A DNA stretch of 52,909 nucleotides from Pelargonium nanum (Eukaryota; Streptophyta; Magnoliopsida; Geraniales; Geraniaceae). The notes below the pieces were generated by a model. The model saw only the letters and a program-made list of their open reading frames with translations, made no database searches and was not told the origin of the DNA. The stretch's first letter is position 1. Each line of letters opens with the position of its first letter. Of this stretch, positions 31,537 to 45,500 are shown one piece after another. The position numbers were made by a program, and so were the translations under genes. The stretch lies in the NCBI GenBank assembly GCA_036897485.1, contig JAYMTF010000111.1, forward strand, positions 1 to 52,909. Reading direction: 5' to 3'.

Positions 31537-32539
31537 GTGAGTACCAACCCATTCAAATTCTCCACTGCCCTTTTTGTTTAATTGTGTCTTGTCTTATTCC
31601 TATATAGGAATTGTAGGTGTGTTTTGTTAAGTTATCTTCTTCAGTTTAGTGTGTGAACCTAATTTTCTATACATTAGGAGTGCCTAGGATGCTCCCAAGT
31701 TTGGAACACCACTAACATAGGACAATTCATTTGTTATTCAAAACCTGAAACTGTGAGCTGTTATTATCACTAAAATAAGTGATTGCTTTAACTAGCTATG
31801 CAATGCCAACTCCAATAAAGCAAACTGTGAATTCAATATTCATCCATTTCAGAAGTTTATGGCTTGTTACTAACAATGTATTGGAGATTAGGGTATATAA
31901 TGTTATGCAGCTTTGTTGTTTTGAATCTTTGAGGGCAAATTGAAATGAAGTCATGAGCTCTATCTCTCTTGACTTTGTGATATACACTTTAATAAGAGGA
32001 CTTACTGGTTTGATCCCGTTAACTCTCGACAAAACACTCTCTTAGTATGAGCGAAAGAGAGAGAGACGCACGTGGGGTTGCATGTCTCATTGCCTCACTC
32101 TTCGCCGCTCACTTTTCCTTTTTGCAGAACTGAATGAAAATCTAACCCCAAAAGGTTATTTCTCGGCTTCCCATGACCTCTCTCTCTTCATAGAATATCA
32201 TTGCGTAGAGAAGTCTTGTCCTTGTTCCTTAATTATCTTTTCTTGTTTCTTTTTTTTTTTTTTTGCTTCAAGTTTGACTTGCAATGCTCTCTCAACTTAC
32301 ATGGTGTTTCAAGTAGCCATTGCTTGATCTTGATCTAACTTATTTATCAATATCTTGATCCTACAAGTGACCAACCTGCTTTGCTTGGAAGCACTAGCTA
32401 CACTAGCCCACCCAACTTGAAGTTTTGCTTGTAAGGGCATTTGGTGATAACTCATTTTGGAAACTCTTTTTAAGGTCTTATTTGTAGGTGTCTGTCACTA
32501 TCTATATTTGGTTTTAATTGGATTTGAGAATTACTATAG
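31537..32539 (+). other. Probable 5' UTR intron of the recombinase-like gene
   Basis: The donor CAG|GTGAGT at 31537 and acceptor CTATAG at 32539, 22 bases before the ATG at 32562, suggest a 1 kb leader intron. A pure T run lies near 32250. The call rests on splice-site appearance alone. Confidence 0.35.
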
Positions 32540-32561
32540 GTAGTTAACTTGATAAGGTCTA

Positions 32562-35500
32562 ATGGTGGAGCTCCAATCCTGTGCTAGCTTGGTCAATGCT
32601 TCTTCACTATGTGCTATAGAAAAGGATATGAAAGGAGAAGGTATAGGTGCAGTTGCAGAGATTTCAGCGGAGTTACAAAGGGAAAAGCTGAGAAATGCAG
32701 AGCTTGTGGAGAGAGTATCAATGCTTGAAGCTCAAATACAAGAAAGAGACAAGGATCCTCTTCCTGCCGATGGAGAAGTATGATCACCATTTCTTTTCAT
32801 CTGTCTTTTTTCTTTACTATTCCCATTTGATGGATTCTGGTGCATCGATGTTGCTCTATTCGACGCATCTGATGAGTAAATGTAATTGCCTTGCAATGTT
32901 TATAACATGTACCCGAGTTTTCTTCGATCATTTTCCTGATGTTAATGCTCAAGGAATCATTATTTTTTACCTTGATTAGTAAAGATCAGAAAATCTGTGA
33001 TACTTTGGATGATAATGTTCATCATAGATATAACAAAATTTTGTCAGCATGTTGAACTGCATTTTGAGCAGTAAGTTGCATCAGTTATGATTAGATATCT
33101 TTGACATTTTTGGAATAGACATGGAGTTCTAGTTTCAATATGTTTTCATATGATAACTTAGAGGGACATTTTGAGGTTGGACACATTCATTTCAATTCAT
33201 ATTTTCACTCTGAGATTGAGTCTACCCAAGGCATTAGTAATATGCTACTAAAATTAGTTTTTTGACTAAACAGATCTGTAAGAGAAGGCATCACCAGAAC
33301 CAAGTTGACTATCATATCATGAACCAATATCAAGCACTTTAGCTTCACCGGGATATTTCCCCAAAACTCATGGTTCCGTTCTTTTCTAGTTTGTTACATC
33401 GATGTGCTCCTTTGATTTCAATGAAATTGTAGGGTCTCCATATACTAGTCTGTTTATCAGCACTCCTAAAGTGTGTTGATCAATTGAATGCCTTTATAAA
33501 TCTTACATTTCACACTTTATTGTTACTCAAGACCTCTCCTTATAATGTTCTTTCAGGGGAGCTGTGAGAAAACTGAAGCCGAGAGGCGCCTAAAGAAGTT
33601 CAAAAGACAAAAGATTGAAGCTGTTATTTGTGGACGCGAGGATGGGAATAATATCAAGAGAGAAATGGAGCCACAGGTAACACATGACACCCAATGCATG
33701 GTTCCTAAGAACAAAAGAGTTGAAGATGGCTTTGTAAACTGGATGAGTATGGATGACAACCAGTTTCTGAATATTGAAAAAACTGAAGATGGTGATTTCA
33801 CTGTTGAGTGTGATGACACAGATGACAGTGACGATGAGGATCATTATTTGTACGGAGAGGATGATGTTAACATCGACCACAAAGATAGGAAAATTGATGA
33901 CAATCAAGGAACAGCTGACAAGGTACAAGAACAGGTTCATGAAGAATGTGTTGATGATGGATTGCAAATACCATTAGAAAGTTCCTCTGGTGTTATGAGC
34001 AAAGTAACATTACTGTATCAGAGCCAAGAAAGAAATGATAATCAAAACAATGATGGTATGCTTTCTTATTCTCAACCAATTTGTGACAAGAGAGAGTCCA
34101 GGAAATATGTGAAAGAGGCCAAAAAGACCGGTGAATCTGAGGCAACAACAGGATCCAGAAGCATACCACAGAATAAAAAACCCCCCAAAGTGGCTTTCTG
34201 TCCAAAAGAGATTAAGAGAATTATGGAGTCTGAAGAACTCTTGCTAAAAAATGCTCAATCCCACACAATAAGGAAAATTATAGTTTTTGCATCTCTTGGT
34301 ATAAGGGATGGGTGTGAAGATATGTATGATTTAGACTTCAACCACTTCAGCATTCTGAGGAAGGAAGAACCATACGTCTCTCCACAGAATCCTGGGGTAA
34401 GCAACTTTATTTTAAGTTTGATAATCATGATGGCTTATGGTACAAATACCATAGTTAGAGAGATGCATGTTAAGATCAACTGATATGGGTGGCGATGTGA
34501 TTTTAATCTGATTTCATTAGACTATGGTTATGTAGACTGACTTAGATAAGGCTTGTGCTTTAAAAATGCAGTCATCTCTAGAGCTGTAATCAAAAGTTTC
34601 TTTTATTACTTCATACTGAATGTATCGGTTTATTATATGCTGTCATGGTTGTTCTTCAGTAGGAGCATCCTTGTATATATATTTTGCTATCAACATAACC
34701 AAGATCCGTTGGTTTCTTAATATAGCTGTGGATTATATCATCTAAGTTTCATTGCATTTGAACATTCTTTATAAGTTGAACATGCCTATCATGCTTAATA
34801 GGATGCTATGATGTTGTTGTCATATGTACGTAAATGCTGACTTTCAGTTACAAATGCTGCATAAAATGTATAATCTGGTTTATGTTTCTAAGCTGTGTAT
34901 TGACAATGAACTAAGTGCTTACTGATTTTATATGACTCCTAAGGTCGAGGTTTTTCTCATTAATAGACATGCAATTATTTAATTAACTGTCAGGAGCATG
35001 TTTTATATGAAAATCCTGGCGGCCGGAGGAAGATCTTTTATCCAAATAGACAGAACCCAACATTATGTCCTGTTAAGATACTCGAGGAGGAGAAGGATAT
35101 GCGTCCATTTGATGCTAGCTGCCCATCATGCTTATTTTTGTGCATCAAGTATGGTGGAAGAACAAGAAATCTTCCCCAAAATGAGTAAGTTGAATCCATT
35201 TTTCATAATGCAGATTTGTTTTCATACTAATTTATAGTCTTATCATTGGTCATTTTTGTGCATTATTGTTCTCAAACCAAAAGAGCTATAAATTTTTCAT
35301 TGCACCCAAACGAATGATAAATAAATCAAACCTTGATAGAATGAAGGTATTTTAAATCTTGTGCCATCATCAACTAAAACTCGAATTGTCCCAGATATGT
35401 CAGGCAGCGAATGGGAAGAAACAAGCTGAAATCTTTCGGGCCAGTTATGTGCAGAATGGCAATGCTAGCTAACATACGCAATGGCAGTTTCTTCTTCAAG

Positions 35501-36892
35501 TCCTTGGGCATCACACTTCTGTTCATGGCTGGTTTTCCTGATGACTTGGTTCAAAGGGAAACTAAGTACCGCAACTTAGACTTGCTTCAAAAATATTACA
35601 GGTATATACCATACATTCTTAGCAAGTCATAAAATGGTACAACAGAGTTGCACATGTTCTTTGGGTCCCTGAGTTGTTGCACTTTGAGCAATGGATTTTA
35701 TAGCATTCTCATCTAAATGCTGTTTGTAAAATTTACACAATACATACACTGGACAGTACTCTGTTAATTTATATGTCCATGAGGTCTCTAATCAGATTAA
35801 CAATATATCTTCTGATGATCTTCACTGTGCAACTCTGAATCTCAAAAGGGTACATTTTCTGGAGCTGCTTTGCTTAATGCATGATCTACTTATTGCAGGA
35901 CAGATAAAGACACTGAAGGGGAGGAGCTATTTCTTCCACATCCATTGAATCATCATGAGACTGTAAGTCCATAATTTTGTTGTTTTTTTTATTGTTCTTC
36001 AGTTGATAACAACATATTTTTAGAGCTCAGTACCACCATGCTGGTTAACATAAACATCAGCAGAACTGAGAATCTGCTGTATTGCTTCTTTATGTGCAAA
36101 ACCAAAGAGGTTCTCTAGCTATAAATGTGAGTTTAGTTTTAAGCCAGTGCTTGGAAAAAACATGTCATTGTGTTTAACATTTTAACTTCATCAGTGTGGA
36201 ATTATGTATAATACTATAATATCATAGTGTCTAATCTAAATGATCTCATCTTTGACACTGAACTTGTTTTGCTTCTGTTTGATCAGGCTAGTCCTGGTCC
36301 TCAGCAATTGGGAACTAAGACAACTTCAACAAAACCAAAGGGCAAGAAACAAACAAACTCCACCAGTAAGCTTCAGAATTTGACCAAACCCTCAATTCAA
36401 CAGCCTGCGCCTTCGAGGTCTGCACTTCTTTCTCCATTGGGGCTAATGAGCTACAACTCTATTCACAGTCATGCAATGGCTGCTTTCCAGTCCCTGCCTT
36501 CTCAGACTCCAGCTAACAATCCTGTTATTCCAAATACATTGATCGCCAGTTCTGATACTAATGTATCCTTCCGTCATCAAACCCCGTATCATTTGTACCC
36601 TCCACAGCCAACAAATGCTTTCATGCCTATGATGTTTTGGCCTCCACCAAACACATTTCCTCCTAGTCCCTACTCATCCTCGTATGGTTACCGATCTTTG
36701 CCATATACTGGAAATTACCTTACCCTCCATCCACAGCCTTACTACAACCATTTTTCGAGCACTTCTGTAGCTCCCAATATGGAAGAAGGCACTGGGAAGA
36801 ACAATGTGGCCGCAGAGGAAAGTGATAGTGACTCTAATAGCAGTTCAAATAATTCAGAACAAAGATTGACACAAACAAGCTGCAAGCATTGA
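32562..36892 (+). CDS. Plant nuclear-type protein with a degenerate tyrosine-recombinase-like (Crypton/DUF3504-like) domain
   Basis: Six exons (32562-32777, 33557-34396, 34994-35184, 35395-35601, 35899-35962, 36287-36892) give 707 residues. Exon 1 has a leucine-zipper-like coil (ELQREKLRNAELVERVSMLE). Exon 2 is basic (RRLKKFKRQK), then acidic (CDDTDDSDDEDH). From about 290 to 485 the order of blocks resembles the catalytic half of a tyrosine recombinase: ASLGIRDGCEDMYDLDFNHF (Arg322 in the place of the first catalytic Arg), FYPNRQNPTLCPVKIL (like the NP..CPVR block of Crypton/DUF3504 proteins), then SLGITLLFMAGFPDDLVQ and LDLLQKYYR (Tyr483/484 in the nucleophile place). The HxxR motif reads Lys451-S-L-Gly454, so catalysis is unlikely. 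The C-terminus is Pro-, Ser- and Tyr-rich. I do not know a function for this plant family. DNA binding is inference. Confidence 0.72.
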
Positions 36893-38080
36893 GTGCATTT
36901 CATGTAAATTAGAATCTCTGAGAAATGATCATAGTAGAAGAAACATGAAATGCAATGCGATTTCAGGTCTTTTCCAATCCATACAGAAGGTATGCAGTTT
37001 GTGCATCACATTTTATGCAACATGTTTGCAGCGAGCTTGTAAGTGTTCGAGCAGTTTATTAGTCACTCCATTTGCATTTCCTTTCATTCTTTCTGTAACG
37101 TTCGGCCAGAAATTTATGCAGAAATGGTCTTGCAGTGACACAATTATAGAAACCAAAATTTATAGAATCATGAACTAGAGAGTTTTGTATCATGTTGGCT
37201 GAGATGAGACCTCTTTTTAACTACAATAGCTTTGAGAAAACACCATAAGCCTTGACTGATTAGAATAGAAGTTCATAACAGTTAAGAAAGCTGTAGCAGT
37301 AACATTCTGAAAGCACCTTATTAGCTCTTTTCATGTCATAAAGTTAAGCCACAATCATGATAACTAAAACCAAAACCTCTGTTTAATATTGAAGTAACAA
37401 CTGGTGATGGCTGGGTTTTTTTAACCTCTCTCTTGTACACCTACATCTGTACTCTACACTGAAGTCATTGAACTTGACATAACTTGCCACCTACCAGAAT
37501 GATAAACTAATTGATATTTATGCTTTGTTTGCTTGCATAATGGAATTTTGTGCTGTTTGTTTCTTTCCTTTTCTCAATCCTCTTTAATTCTTAATTTCAT
37601 TTTTCTTTCTTGGTGTGATGCCCATTCAGCTTATTTTTGGAGCTCTCTGAGATCTTTTTATAGTATTTATTGTCTGCTTTAACTTGGGTCCATTAGTTGA
37701 ATTATATACAACCCCCCAAAGGAGCATCTATTTACATATATCAGTGACATAATTAAAGAAAGGGTTTTGTTTGTGCATGAATCATCGATAATCATCATCA
37801 TTGCCACCCATGCATAACACATATACATACATACATACATACATACTGCCCAGCATTCACCATGTCCATCACCAACAATACATGCAACCTCAAACAAGAA
37901 AAAGAAAAGAGCAGGAACCTACACTAGCTAGAAACAGTGCATGTAACTAAAAACTTGATCATCACCATAATCTTCAGCTTACCAAGAGAAACCATCTTTA
38001 TTCACTCTTGTTCAACTCCTCACAAAAAGAAACTAACAAGAGTGGAGGTAGACCTTTTTGTAGCAAACCACAGCTTAATT
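36893..38080. other. Convergent spacer
   Basis: It holds the 3' UTRs of the recombinase-like gene and the peroxidase. A microsatellite of about six ACAT units lies at about 37822-37846. Nothing else is recognised. Confidence 0.5.
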
Positions 38081-39564
38081 CTAGTGGTGCTTGTTGGCAA
38101 GATTGCACTGCTTCCTGATCTCACCCTTTGTACCAGTGAGAGGATTGTTCTCAGAAAGAGTGGTGATGGCTCTAGCAAACTCCTTGAAGAAGTAGTCTTG
38201 GCTCTTGGCCATCTTCTTGACATAAGGCTTAGTCCTCTTGTCTGTAGCTAGCTGGTGATCCACAATCAACAAGCCCTTGTTGTCCAAGATGTTTCTGTAG
38301 TAGTTGTTGTCCAGTTTCATGGGTGTGCCTCTGTCATTTCTAACATACTGCACAGCCTTAGGGTCTGGGATGGGGTCAGGGCACTTGTGGAGCATGTGCT
38401 CAACATGGTCTGGGTTCAGCTCAGACGCCACCTCTGGGTACAACCGGTGCACCAGCTTCACACAGTGGGTGCGACCAACACTGTGAGATCCTGTTCAACA
38501 TAAAACCAAACTGTAAGAAGTAAAAACTTCTGACTAGCTTAAAGTAGCTGGATGCAATTATTATTAAAAGTAACTGGAAGTTGAGTTTTATGTTTGGTAA
38601 AAATAGTTAGAAGTGATCCAAGATATATAAAGTGACCCCAGATGTGGATAAGTTTGCAATCTTATCCCAAATCTGGAAATATGTACTGTTTTTGAAAAAG
38701 AGAAATGTACCTAGCAGTGCAACAACACCAGGAGTGTCAATGCCAATAGAAGCAAATCTGTCAAGAACAACAGACATGCTCTCATTGTGGTCTGGGAGGT
38801 ACTGTTCTAGGATATCTGCTCTGCTCTTCCTGCCATCTCTCCTTCCAGTCTTGAGAGGGATGTATGGTCCTCCAACCTGAATTAAGTATAATTTTCACAA
38901 ATCTATAATTATAAGCTGATCAAGATTCAACAACATAAAAGAAAAAGGTTTATAGAGTACTAAAGAGTGAGAAAAATACAGCAAAAATGCCATCTCTAGC
39001 TGAGAGCACAAGGATGTCAGCACAGGAGACCACTTCAGGGCACTCTCTCTCCACAGCCTCCTTGATGGTCTCAAGGTACCTGAAAAACAACCACCCGTTA
39101 AGACGCTTGCTTCTACTTAGGTCTCATGTCCGACTCTCGGTTTACGCTTGCCGATAAAAAAAAAGTACCTGAAGTTCCTCATCCCAAAGCTCCTGTCTGT
39201 TTCCTTCTCAGACAAGGACCTCCTTGTTGAGTCCAGCAAAAGTGAAGCATCACATGACTACAACACAAAAATGCATCAACAATCACAACCCAGACACCAT
39301 ATTTTTTAAAAACTGTTGTTTTTACTTTTTATATACCTCAACAAAACAGTCATGGAAGATGTTTCTGAGCCAAGAAAAGGCAGTGTTCTTGTGGCGCTTG
39401 TAAAGGAGCTGGACTTGTTCCTTGATAATGTCCTCAGCCTGAGGACATGTGTCCTTGTAGAAATTCATGACAAGACCTGGGTCTGCTTCCTCATTCTCTG
39501 CAGCAACAACAGCAAGCACTGAGAGGGAAAGCAGAGCAAACAAGAAGAGAACTTTGGAACCCAT
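38081..39564 (-). CDS. Class III peroxidase, PRX42-like
   Basis: Secreted haem peroxidases use H2O2 to oxidise phenolics in the cell wall. Exons on the minus strand are 39564-39337, 39257-39169, 39079-38980, 38876-38711 and 38490-38081, giving 330 residues, the same length as Arabidopsis PRX42. A signal peptide is evident (hydrophobic 4-22, then AAENEEADPG). The distal site has Arg67 and His71 in LRNIFHDC, and the proximal haem ligand is His197 in GSHSVGRTHC. The block KNTAFSWLRNIFHDC and ending NLANKHH are typical of PRX42. After HDCFV the sequence is ESCDAS, where most class III enzymes have a Gly before CDAS; this is a feature of the PRX42 clade. PRX42 is widely and strongly expressed in Arabidopsis. 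Confidence 0.94.
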
Positions 39565-42500
39565 TTTCTCTTCTTCTTCTTTTTTTTTTCTGGGTTTGCT
39601 TTGGTATCTCTATAGGTTCATGGGTACTTCTTAAATAACGAAAAACCCATTGTTACTGTTACAAAATTGGAGCCTAGTCTTTGGTTTCAACACTTGAGCT
39701 ATTATATTAAGCATTTACTGCAAAACAGACTCGTGGCATCTTCTTCATATTTTTAATCTTTGTATTGTTTTGGAAGTTGGGGACACTACAATAAAAAGTG
39801 CTGAGAGCAGTAAATGATGTATGGGTACAGGCTCACACTCTGATGAGTAAATGCTCACATCGAAACAATATATCCTACTACTATAATATTGGTATTCTGG
39901 ATCCACAAAGTCAAGATACATCATGGAATCTCACAAAATTAAGTTAACTTTGGTTAAAGGATAATTAGGTCCCAATTTTTTAAGAAGTCACTAAACTATA
40001 CTTTAGTTAAGATATTGAGGGTTTACTACTTTTATTATTTTAGATCAATTTTTATTATTAACTTGTGACCAGCAAGTGTTTTTTAACGCGGAACACTGAC
40101 AATTTATTAATTCAAATCGAACTATAACAAATACGATATTAAATTGAGAGCTTGAAGGCCAATCTATTCATACAAGCTTGACAAAGAGACCGAAAATCAC
40201 AATACCTTAACTTGTTATTAAAGGAATATCTCGCTATTTTAATGAGAAAGACCACAATTTGTAATATGCAAACTAAAAAATGTTGTCGCTTTAAAAATCA
40301 AGAGCAATCGTAATTAAACAAAAATCTTATTTGACTCTCAAAACGGTTAAAAGAAACATTGACACAAAATTACTCTAGTACGTAAAATAAGAGCAGTTGA
40401 TCTCGAGGACAAATTACAAATGACTAGTATTATCAAGTGTCGGTAGCTAGGGTTAGATTGGGTGGGTTAACGTTAATCAGATGCGGAAGCTTCCATTATC
40501 TCGTAATCCAAACGTACGTTATTACATTTTATATAGTACATCATAAATATGCTGACACAAAAGACAGAGCACACTACACAGTAGTAGTAGAGTGGAGGTA
40601 GCAAAAATGGTGTGGAAACAGCAAGTTTGCATCGCAGTGATTTGACAGTGGGTGTGAGATCGATGCTTCTTCTTTTTACTAAATTAAGTAATATACAAAT
40701 GTTTCCCTGTTCTTGTTCTTGTTCTTCATTCTTCACCTTCACGTGCCCTTCACTTTCAGGTGGGTCTCTCTTTATAATTGCAATTATTAGCTTATCCAAA
40801 AAGCTTACCAACAAGTTCTCAAGCTGTAGAAAGCCAAGTTTCAAAGCTCAGGGATGGGAGTTTTGCATTTATTCACCTATCTTTCACTGTGCTTATAGAA
40901 ATGTTACCTGTAAGGTTAATTCAAAGGAAAAAGAAAATAGGAATGTTCCAATTAAGGGTAAATAAAGTGATGCAATATGAGAAATTTATATGGCTTGATC
41001 ATATGATTTCAGTACTATTTTGGTAGATGAAAAGCAATTGTCCATATGAATAATATGATGATAGGGAGTAGGGACATTAAATTAAGTATTCCATCTTTAT
41101 CAAGAAATAGAAGTAAAATAGTAATGTAGATTTAAATGGGTAGTTTAAAGAATGATCAACTTGGCCGGCAACATGGGACCATCATCATCTTTTCGGCATT
41201 AGTAGTAGTGAGGGCTTCTTCCTTTATACCGTACATATATATATATATAATAATCCTTAACATAAAAAATAATTGTCTTATCTTTGATATATTTTTATTT
41301 TAAAATAAATGTTTTATAAAAAATAATAATTATACATAAATTATCAATAAATTAATATATTTTGAATTGTTACAACACATGTATACGTATGTATGTCGCA
41401 ATATATATATATATATATATATATCATACTAACAAGTTTCTCTCAATAAGAAAGTATAACAGATGTTTTAAAACGAAAATAGTATAATATTATAAAGATT
41501 CTTCTCCCAACCAAAAAGTAAAATGATGTTATAAAACGAAAATAGATTATTCTCATTGATTTCTCCTATATATTTGCTTTTAAAAGCATTACTATATATC
41601 CTAATTAAATGTGCCGCCCTCTAAATTTTCTTTACTTAATTTAACATGTAATAATAATTTTAAATGGAGCTATGTGAAGGTCTTCGCTCTTTGGGATTTT
41701 TGCTGTAGAAAATTTTCTAAGACGTCTTGTATTTTAATGATTAATTATATATTTTTAGAAGAACGAGTCTCAATTAAAGTATAAGTAGCTGAGACTTAAC
41801 CGAGATACAAAATAAACAGACACTTCACCACAAATTTAGTTGACCGGGTACATGTTCTAATTCATGATCGATTCGTTGACATAGTCGAGTCTTATCCACT
41901 TAAAACTCATCTATGCTGATACTCCTAGATGTTGTCTATTAATCAAATCCAGCAATCAATTTTTGTTGGTCTCCGTGTAAACTGTGAAGGATTCTGTTTT
42001 ATTTATGTATAATAGAAAAAATAGACTAAATTAAAATCGTACAGAGATAGATACTACTAGAAGATAGATCCATAAAATGTGGCATATGCATAATGCACTG
42101 ACCTTGGATTTTGTTACAAAAGATAATGATGAATCAATTAATTTAGACAATAGCGTACACGTTAACATATTTCTATTTCCTCTTTTAAACCCAAAATATG
42201 ATAAAAGTCAAGAATGCAAAGCATAACACGCAACATATTTCAATTTTGTTTCCACAGATACAAGCAATTTTCTGGATGTTTAGTATGGTACAACAATAAC
42301 TAAAATCCTCATTTGTATGACAGTGAGGCATGATACAACTATCTTCTGCAACTCACATCTGCAACGAGATGGCGGATGTGTGGAGCGTACCATTTCACTC
42401 TCTCTACATGTCGTATTGAGACTTCCCAACAATGACCTGCAAGCGACCAAACATCCAAAACCATTAGTCGCGACTCGAGAGTCCAAAACCGAATGCATGT

Positions 42501-45500
42501 CCAAGACTACCAGCCTTGTGCCAATTTTCCGAACAATACCTTCAGATAATGCAATTTCACATATTGATTTCAAAACATGTTCTGTCCACTGACCCTCTTC
42601 CGAGTCTTTTACATTTCCGTGCACATGTAACATTCCACCTTCCTCTCTGTATTATCGGTATGGCCACCAAAATTACACGCAGATATGTAAGAGGGGAAGA
42701 GTAAAATGATAATAGAAAGATTTTTGACGAAGTTGAGTTCAACAAAAAGATTAGTCGCATAATGTACCTTAATGCCCTTACAGCAGTGACCCAGCTACCC
42801 TCACTTGTTGGGAGGAGACCAAGACAGACCCGATCAGCAACTCCCTGTACGCAAATCAAATGGAACCAAATCAGAGATCCCTTTTGTATTCAGTGTTTTT
42901 GGGCAACAAAAGAATGTAATCCAACAAAGGAGGTGGTTTCCAGTGCTACGACTAACTAAGTGAGGTGAGAAAGGTTCTCAAGAGTCAAGTCTCTACTGTC
43001 AAACCATGGACTCATGCCTCTACAAACAAGTAAAAGGATTAACAAAGAATGCAATTCAACAGAACCTAGAGAAGTAGCATCCCTTATAACAAGTTTGGTA
43101 CTCCAAGTTGAGGTAGAATCTTGGTTTTCATAAAAATGAAGCCTACATGTCTATTATGAATGAACAGTCAAGTCTGGATCATTAGCCTGTCAGTATAGTC
43201 TACCCAAAAGGCCAAAAGTACATTCTCCTCTCATATCACCACACAAGAATTTTTTTAAGAACTGTACAAGCCTGGAAGGAGTTTTAATTACATCATGCAG
43301 TCGTGAATAATTGGGATACACAAACTTAGAGACACTTGAAGCATATCACATAATATATTAAGATGCCACATTAATTAACTAGAGAGAAGATACAGTGGTA
43401 AACATACTTTTGGTGCTGTAATTCGATTATCTCCTTCAAGTACGATGCAACGATCTGACACAAAATTGGCCTGCAGGTTATGTCTGAGTGCTTCAACAGC
43501 ATAGGGATTCCATTCGCATGCATAAACTAATTTTGCCTTGGCCCTGATAAACCAACATTATTACTAATGTCAACAATACAATTCAAGGCAAAGAACTAAA
43601 AAAGCGGTAGGGGTTAGCTTCCGACAAAATTTCAAGAACGTTTCATGGTGGTGGGTACTAGAAAATAAAGGTGCACATGTTCACTTATTCAGCGCAATAA
43701 TTTGATTAAAGATCTGTATGAAAAAAGGTGCTAACTAACTACTCTAGGAATCAGCAAAGGGAGACACAAGAGAGTGTTACATCATGATATATGCGCAACA
43801 AGCAATGATTTCAGTTGAATTCTGTCTATAAATTCACAAGATGGACTCATTAGTGGGTCCATGCCTATAAGAAGAAGGTGAAGCAACATGTACTCAAAGC
43901 CTCTATAGTGTATCGTATATGGGCTGAGACAAATCGGAGGATATGTCAGCAAAAGAGGTTGAATGCTGTTGAAGTCTTTAACAAGCTGAAGCAGGAGGTC
44001 TAGTTGAAGTTCTTCTGGTACAAGCCAAAGAAAATCTCATGGGATGAGCATCAATGGTTAAAATTAAATAGAGCCTTAGTATAATATTCATATGATATTA
44101 TTGTAGGAGTTGTGAGGATTTTGTCACATATGTGCCCTTGGTTGTAATGCTTTGCTTGTGGTAGTAACGTTTTCTTTTTCAATAAATAATAGTTTAAAAA
44201 TGATAATTTTTGCTATCTTTGTTTTACAGAAGGAATGGTGGGATTGACGAGGGTAGTAGAAATAGAAAAAATGCAACAGTTGAAATAGAGGAGTGCTTCA
44301 AGAGTTCTCTGTGATTAAAGAGTTCCTCTAAAGTTAAAGTCAAGTGCTATAGGCCAGCTATGTCGTATGGACACCAAATGTTGGGTTCCAAAGACAGTCC
44401 AATGTCATAAGATGAGGGCAGCATAGATGAGAATGGTTAGGTGAAGGATGTGAATGAAGCTATTAGAAATAAGGTTGGGTTTGCTTAAATTGAAGATAAG
44501 ATGGGACAAAACTATCAAATGTCATTTTTTAGCATGTGCGGCATAGGGAGGTTAACGATCTTGTTCAAAAGGGTGGAAGAATTCAAATAGGAGAAGCTAA
44601 CAGGACTAGGCAGAAACCTATATTCACATGAAGAGAGTTAATAAGAAAAGTGAAGAGAGATAATAGCGCTAAATATGGTGGGTGTTAAAGGAGAATACAA
44701 TGGAGAATTCCAAAGAGTTATGCAAAATGATTATGCAATCAACCCCAACTTAGTTTGGTAAAAGACTTGAGTAGTGGTTGTTTCACTTGGACATCATGAG
44801 TGCAACAAATCAAGTAGACGGACTGTGAGTTGACAACAAACAACAATTTCATGAATGTAAGACTTATTATTAGGCTTATTCCCAAGCTATAAGATCCCTC
44901 ACCCAAAACTAGATAATTAATTTCCTCTATTACCGATTCTCGAGAACATATTCTAATTTGAATAATGAATTCATAGATCAAATTAATTTAGAACAAAGGT
45001 ATATATAACTTATGAAAGTAAGGATCCTATCTCCAACACCAAACTATGTTGATTATTTTTCCCTCAGGGATTGAATCCAGTGCAAACTTCTATTCAAAAG
45101 GAGAAATGCACAAAAATATGTGTAAGAGGGGGGTGCGCTCACATATAGATTAACACCAAAAGAAAGATTAGCTGAAATAATCAATTACAATATACCTGAC
45201 AAGGAAGGGCAGCACATAATATCCAATTCCAGCAAACAAATCCACAATAACCTCATTTGTACATTCTAGACGGCCCATACGAAGCTTCTCAGAAAGATTG
45301 CCCCATGAAAACATGCACTTGGTAGCATCAAAAGAATAGTGAACTCCATTCTCACAATGATCAACCCAACCATTTTCTCCCACAAGAATCTCTAGGGTAC
45401 TATCCCTCGTGCCAGTTGGTGCAACTCGACCCTATGAGATGCATGAAAATTCAAGTAATGAGTAAGATTTATAATTCATTATAACACACTTAAGAGAAAA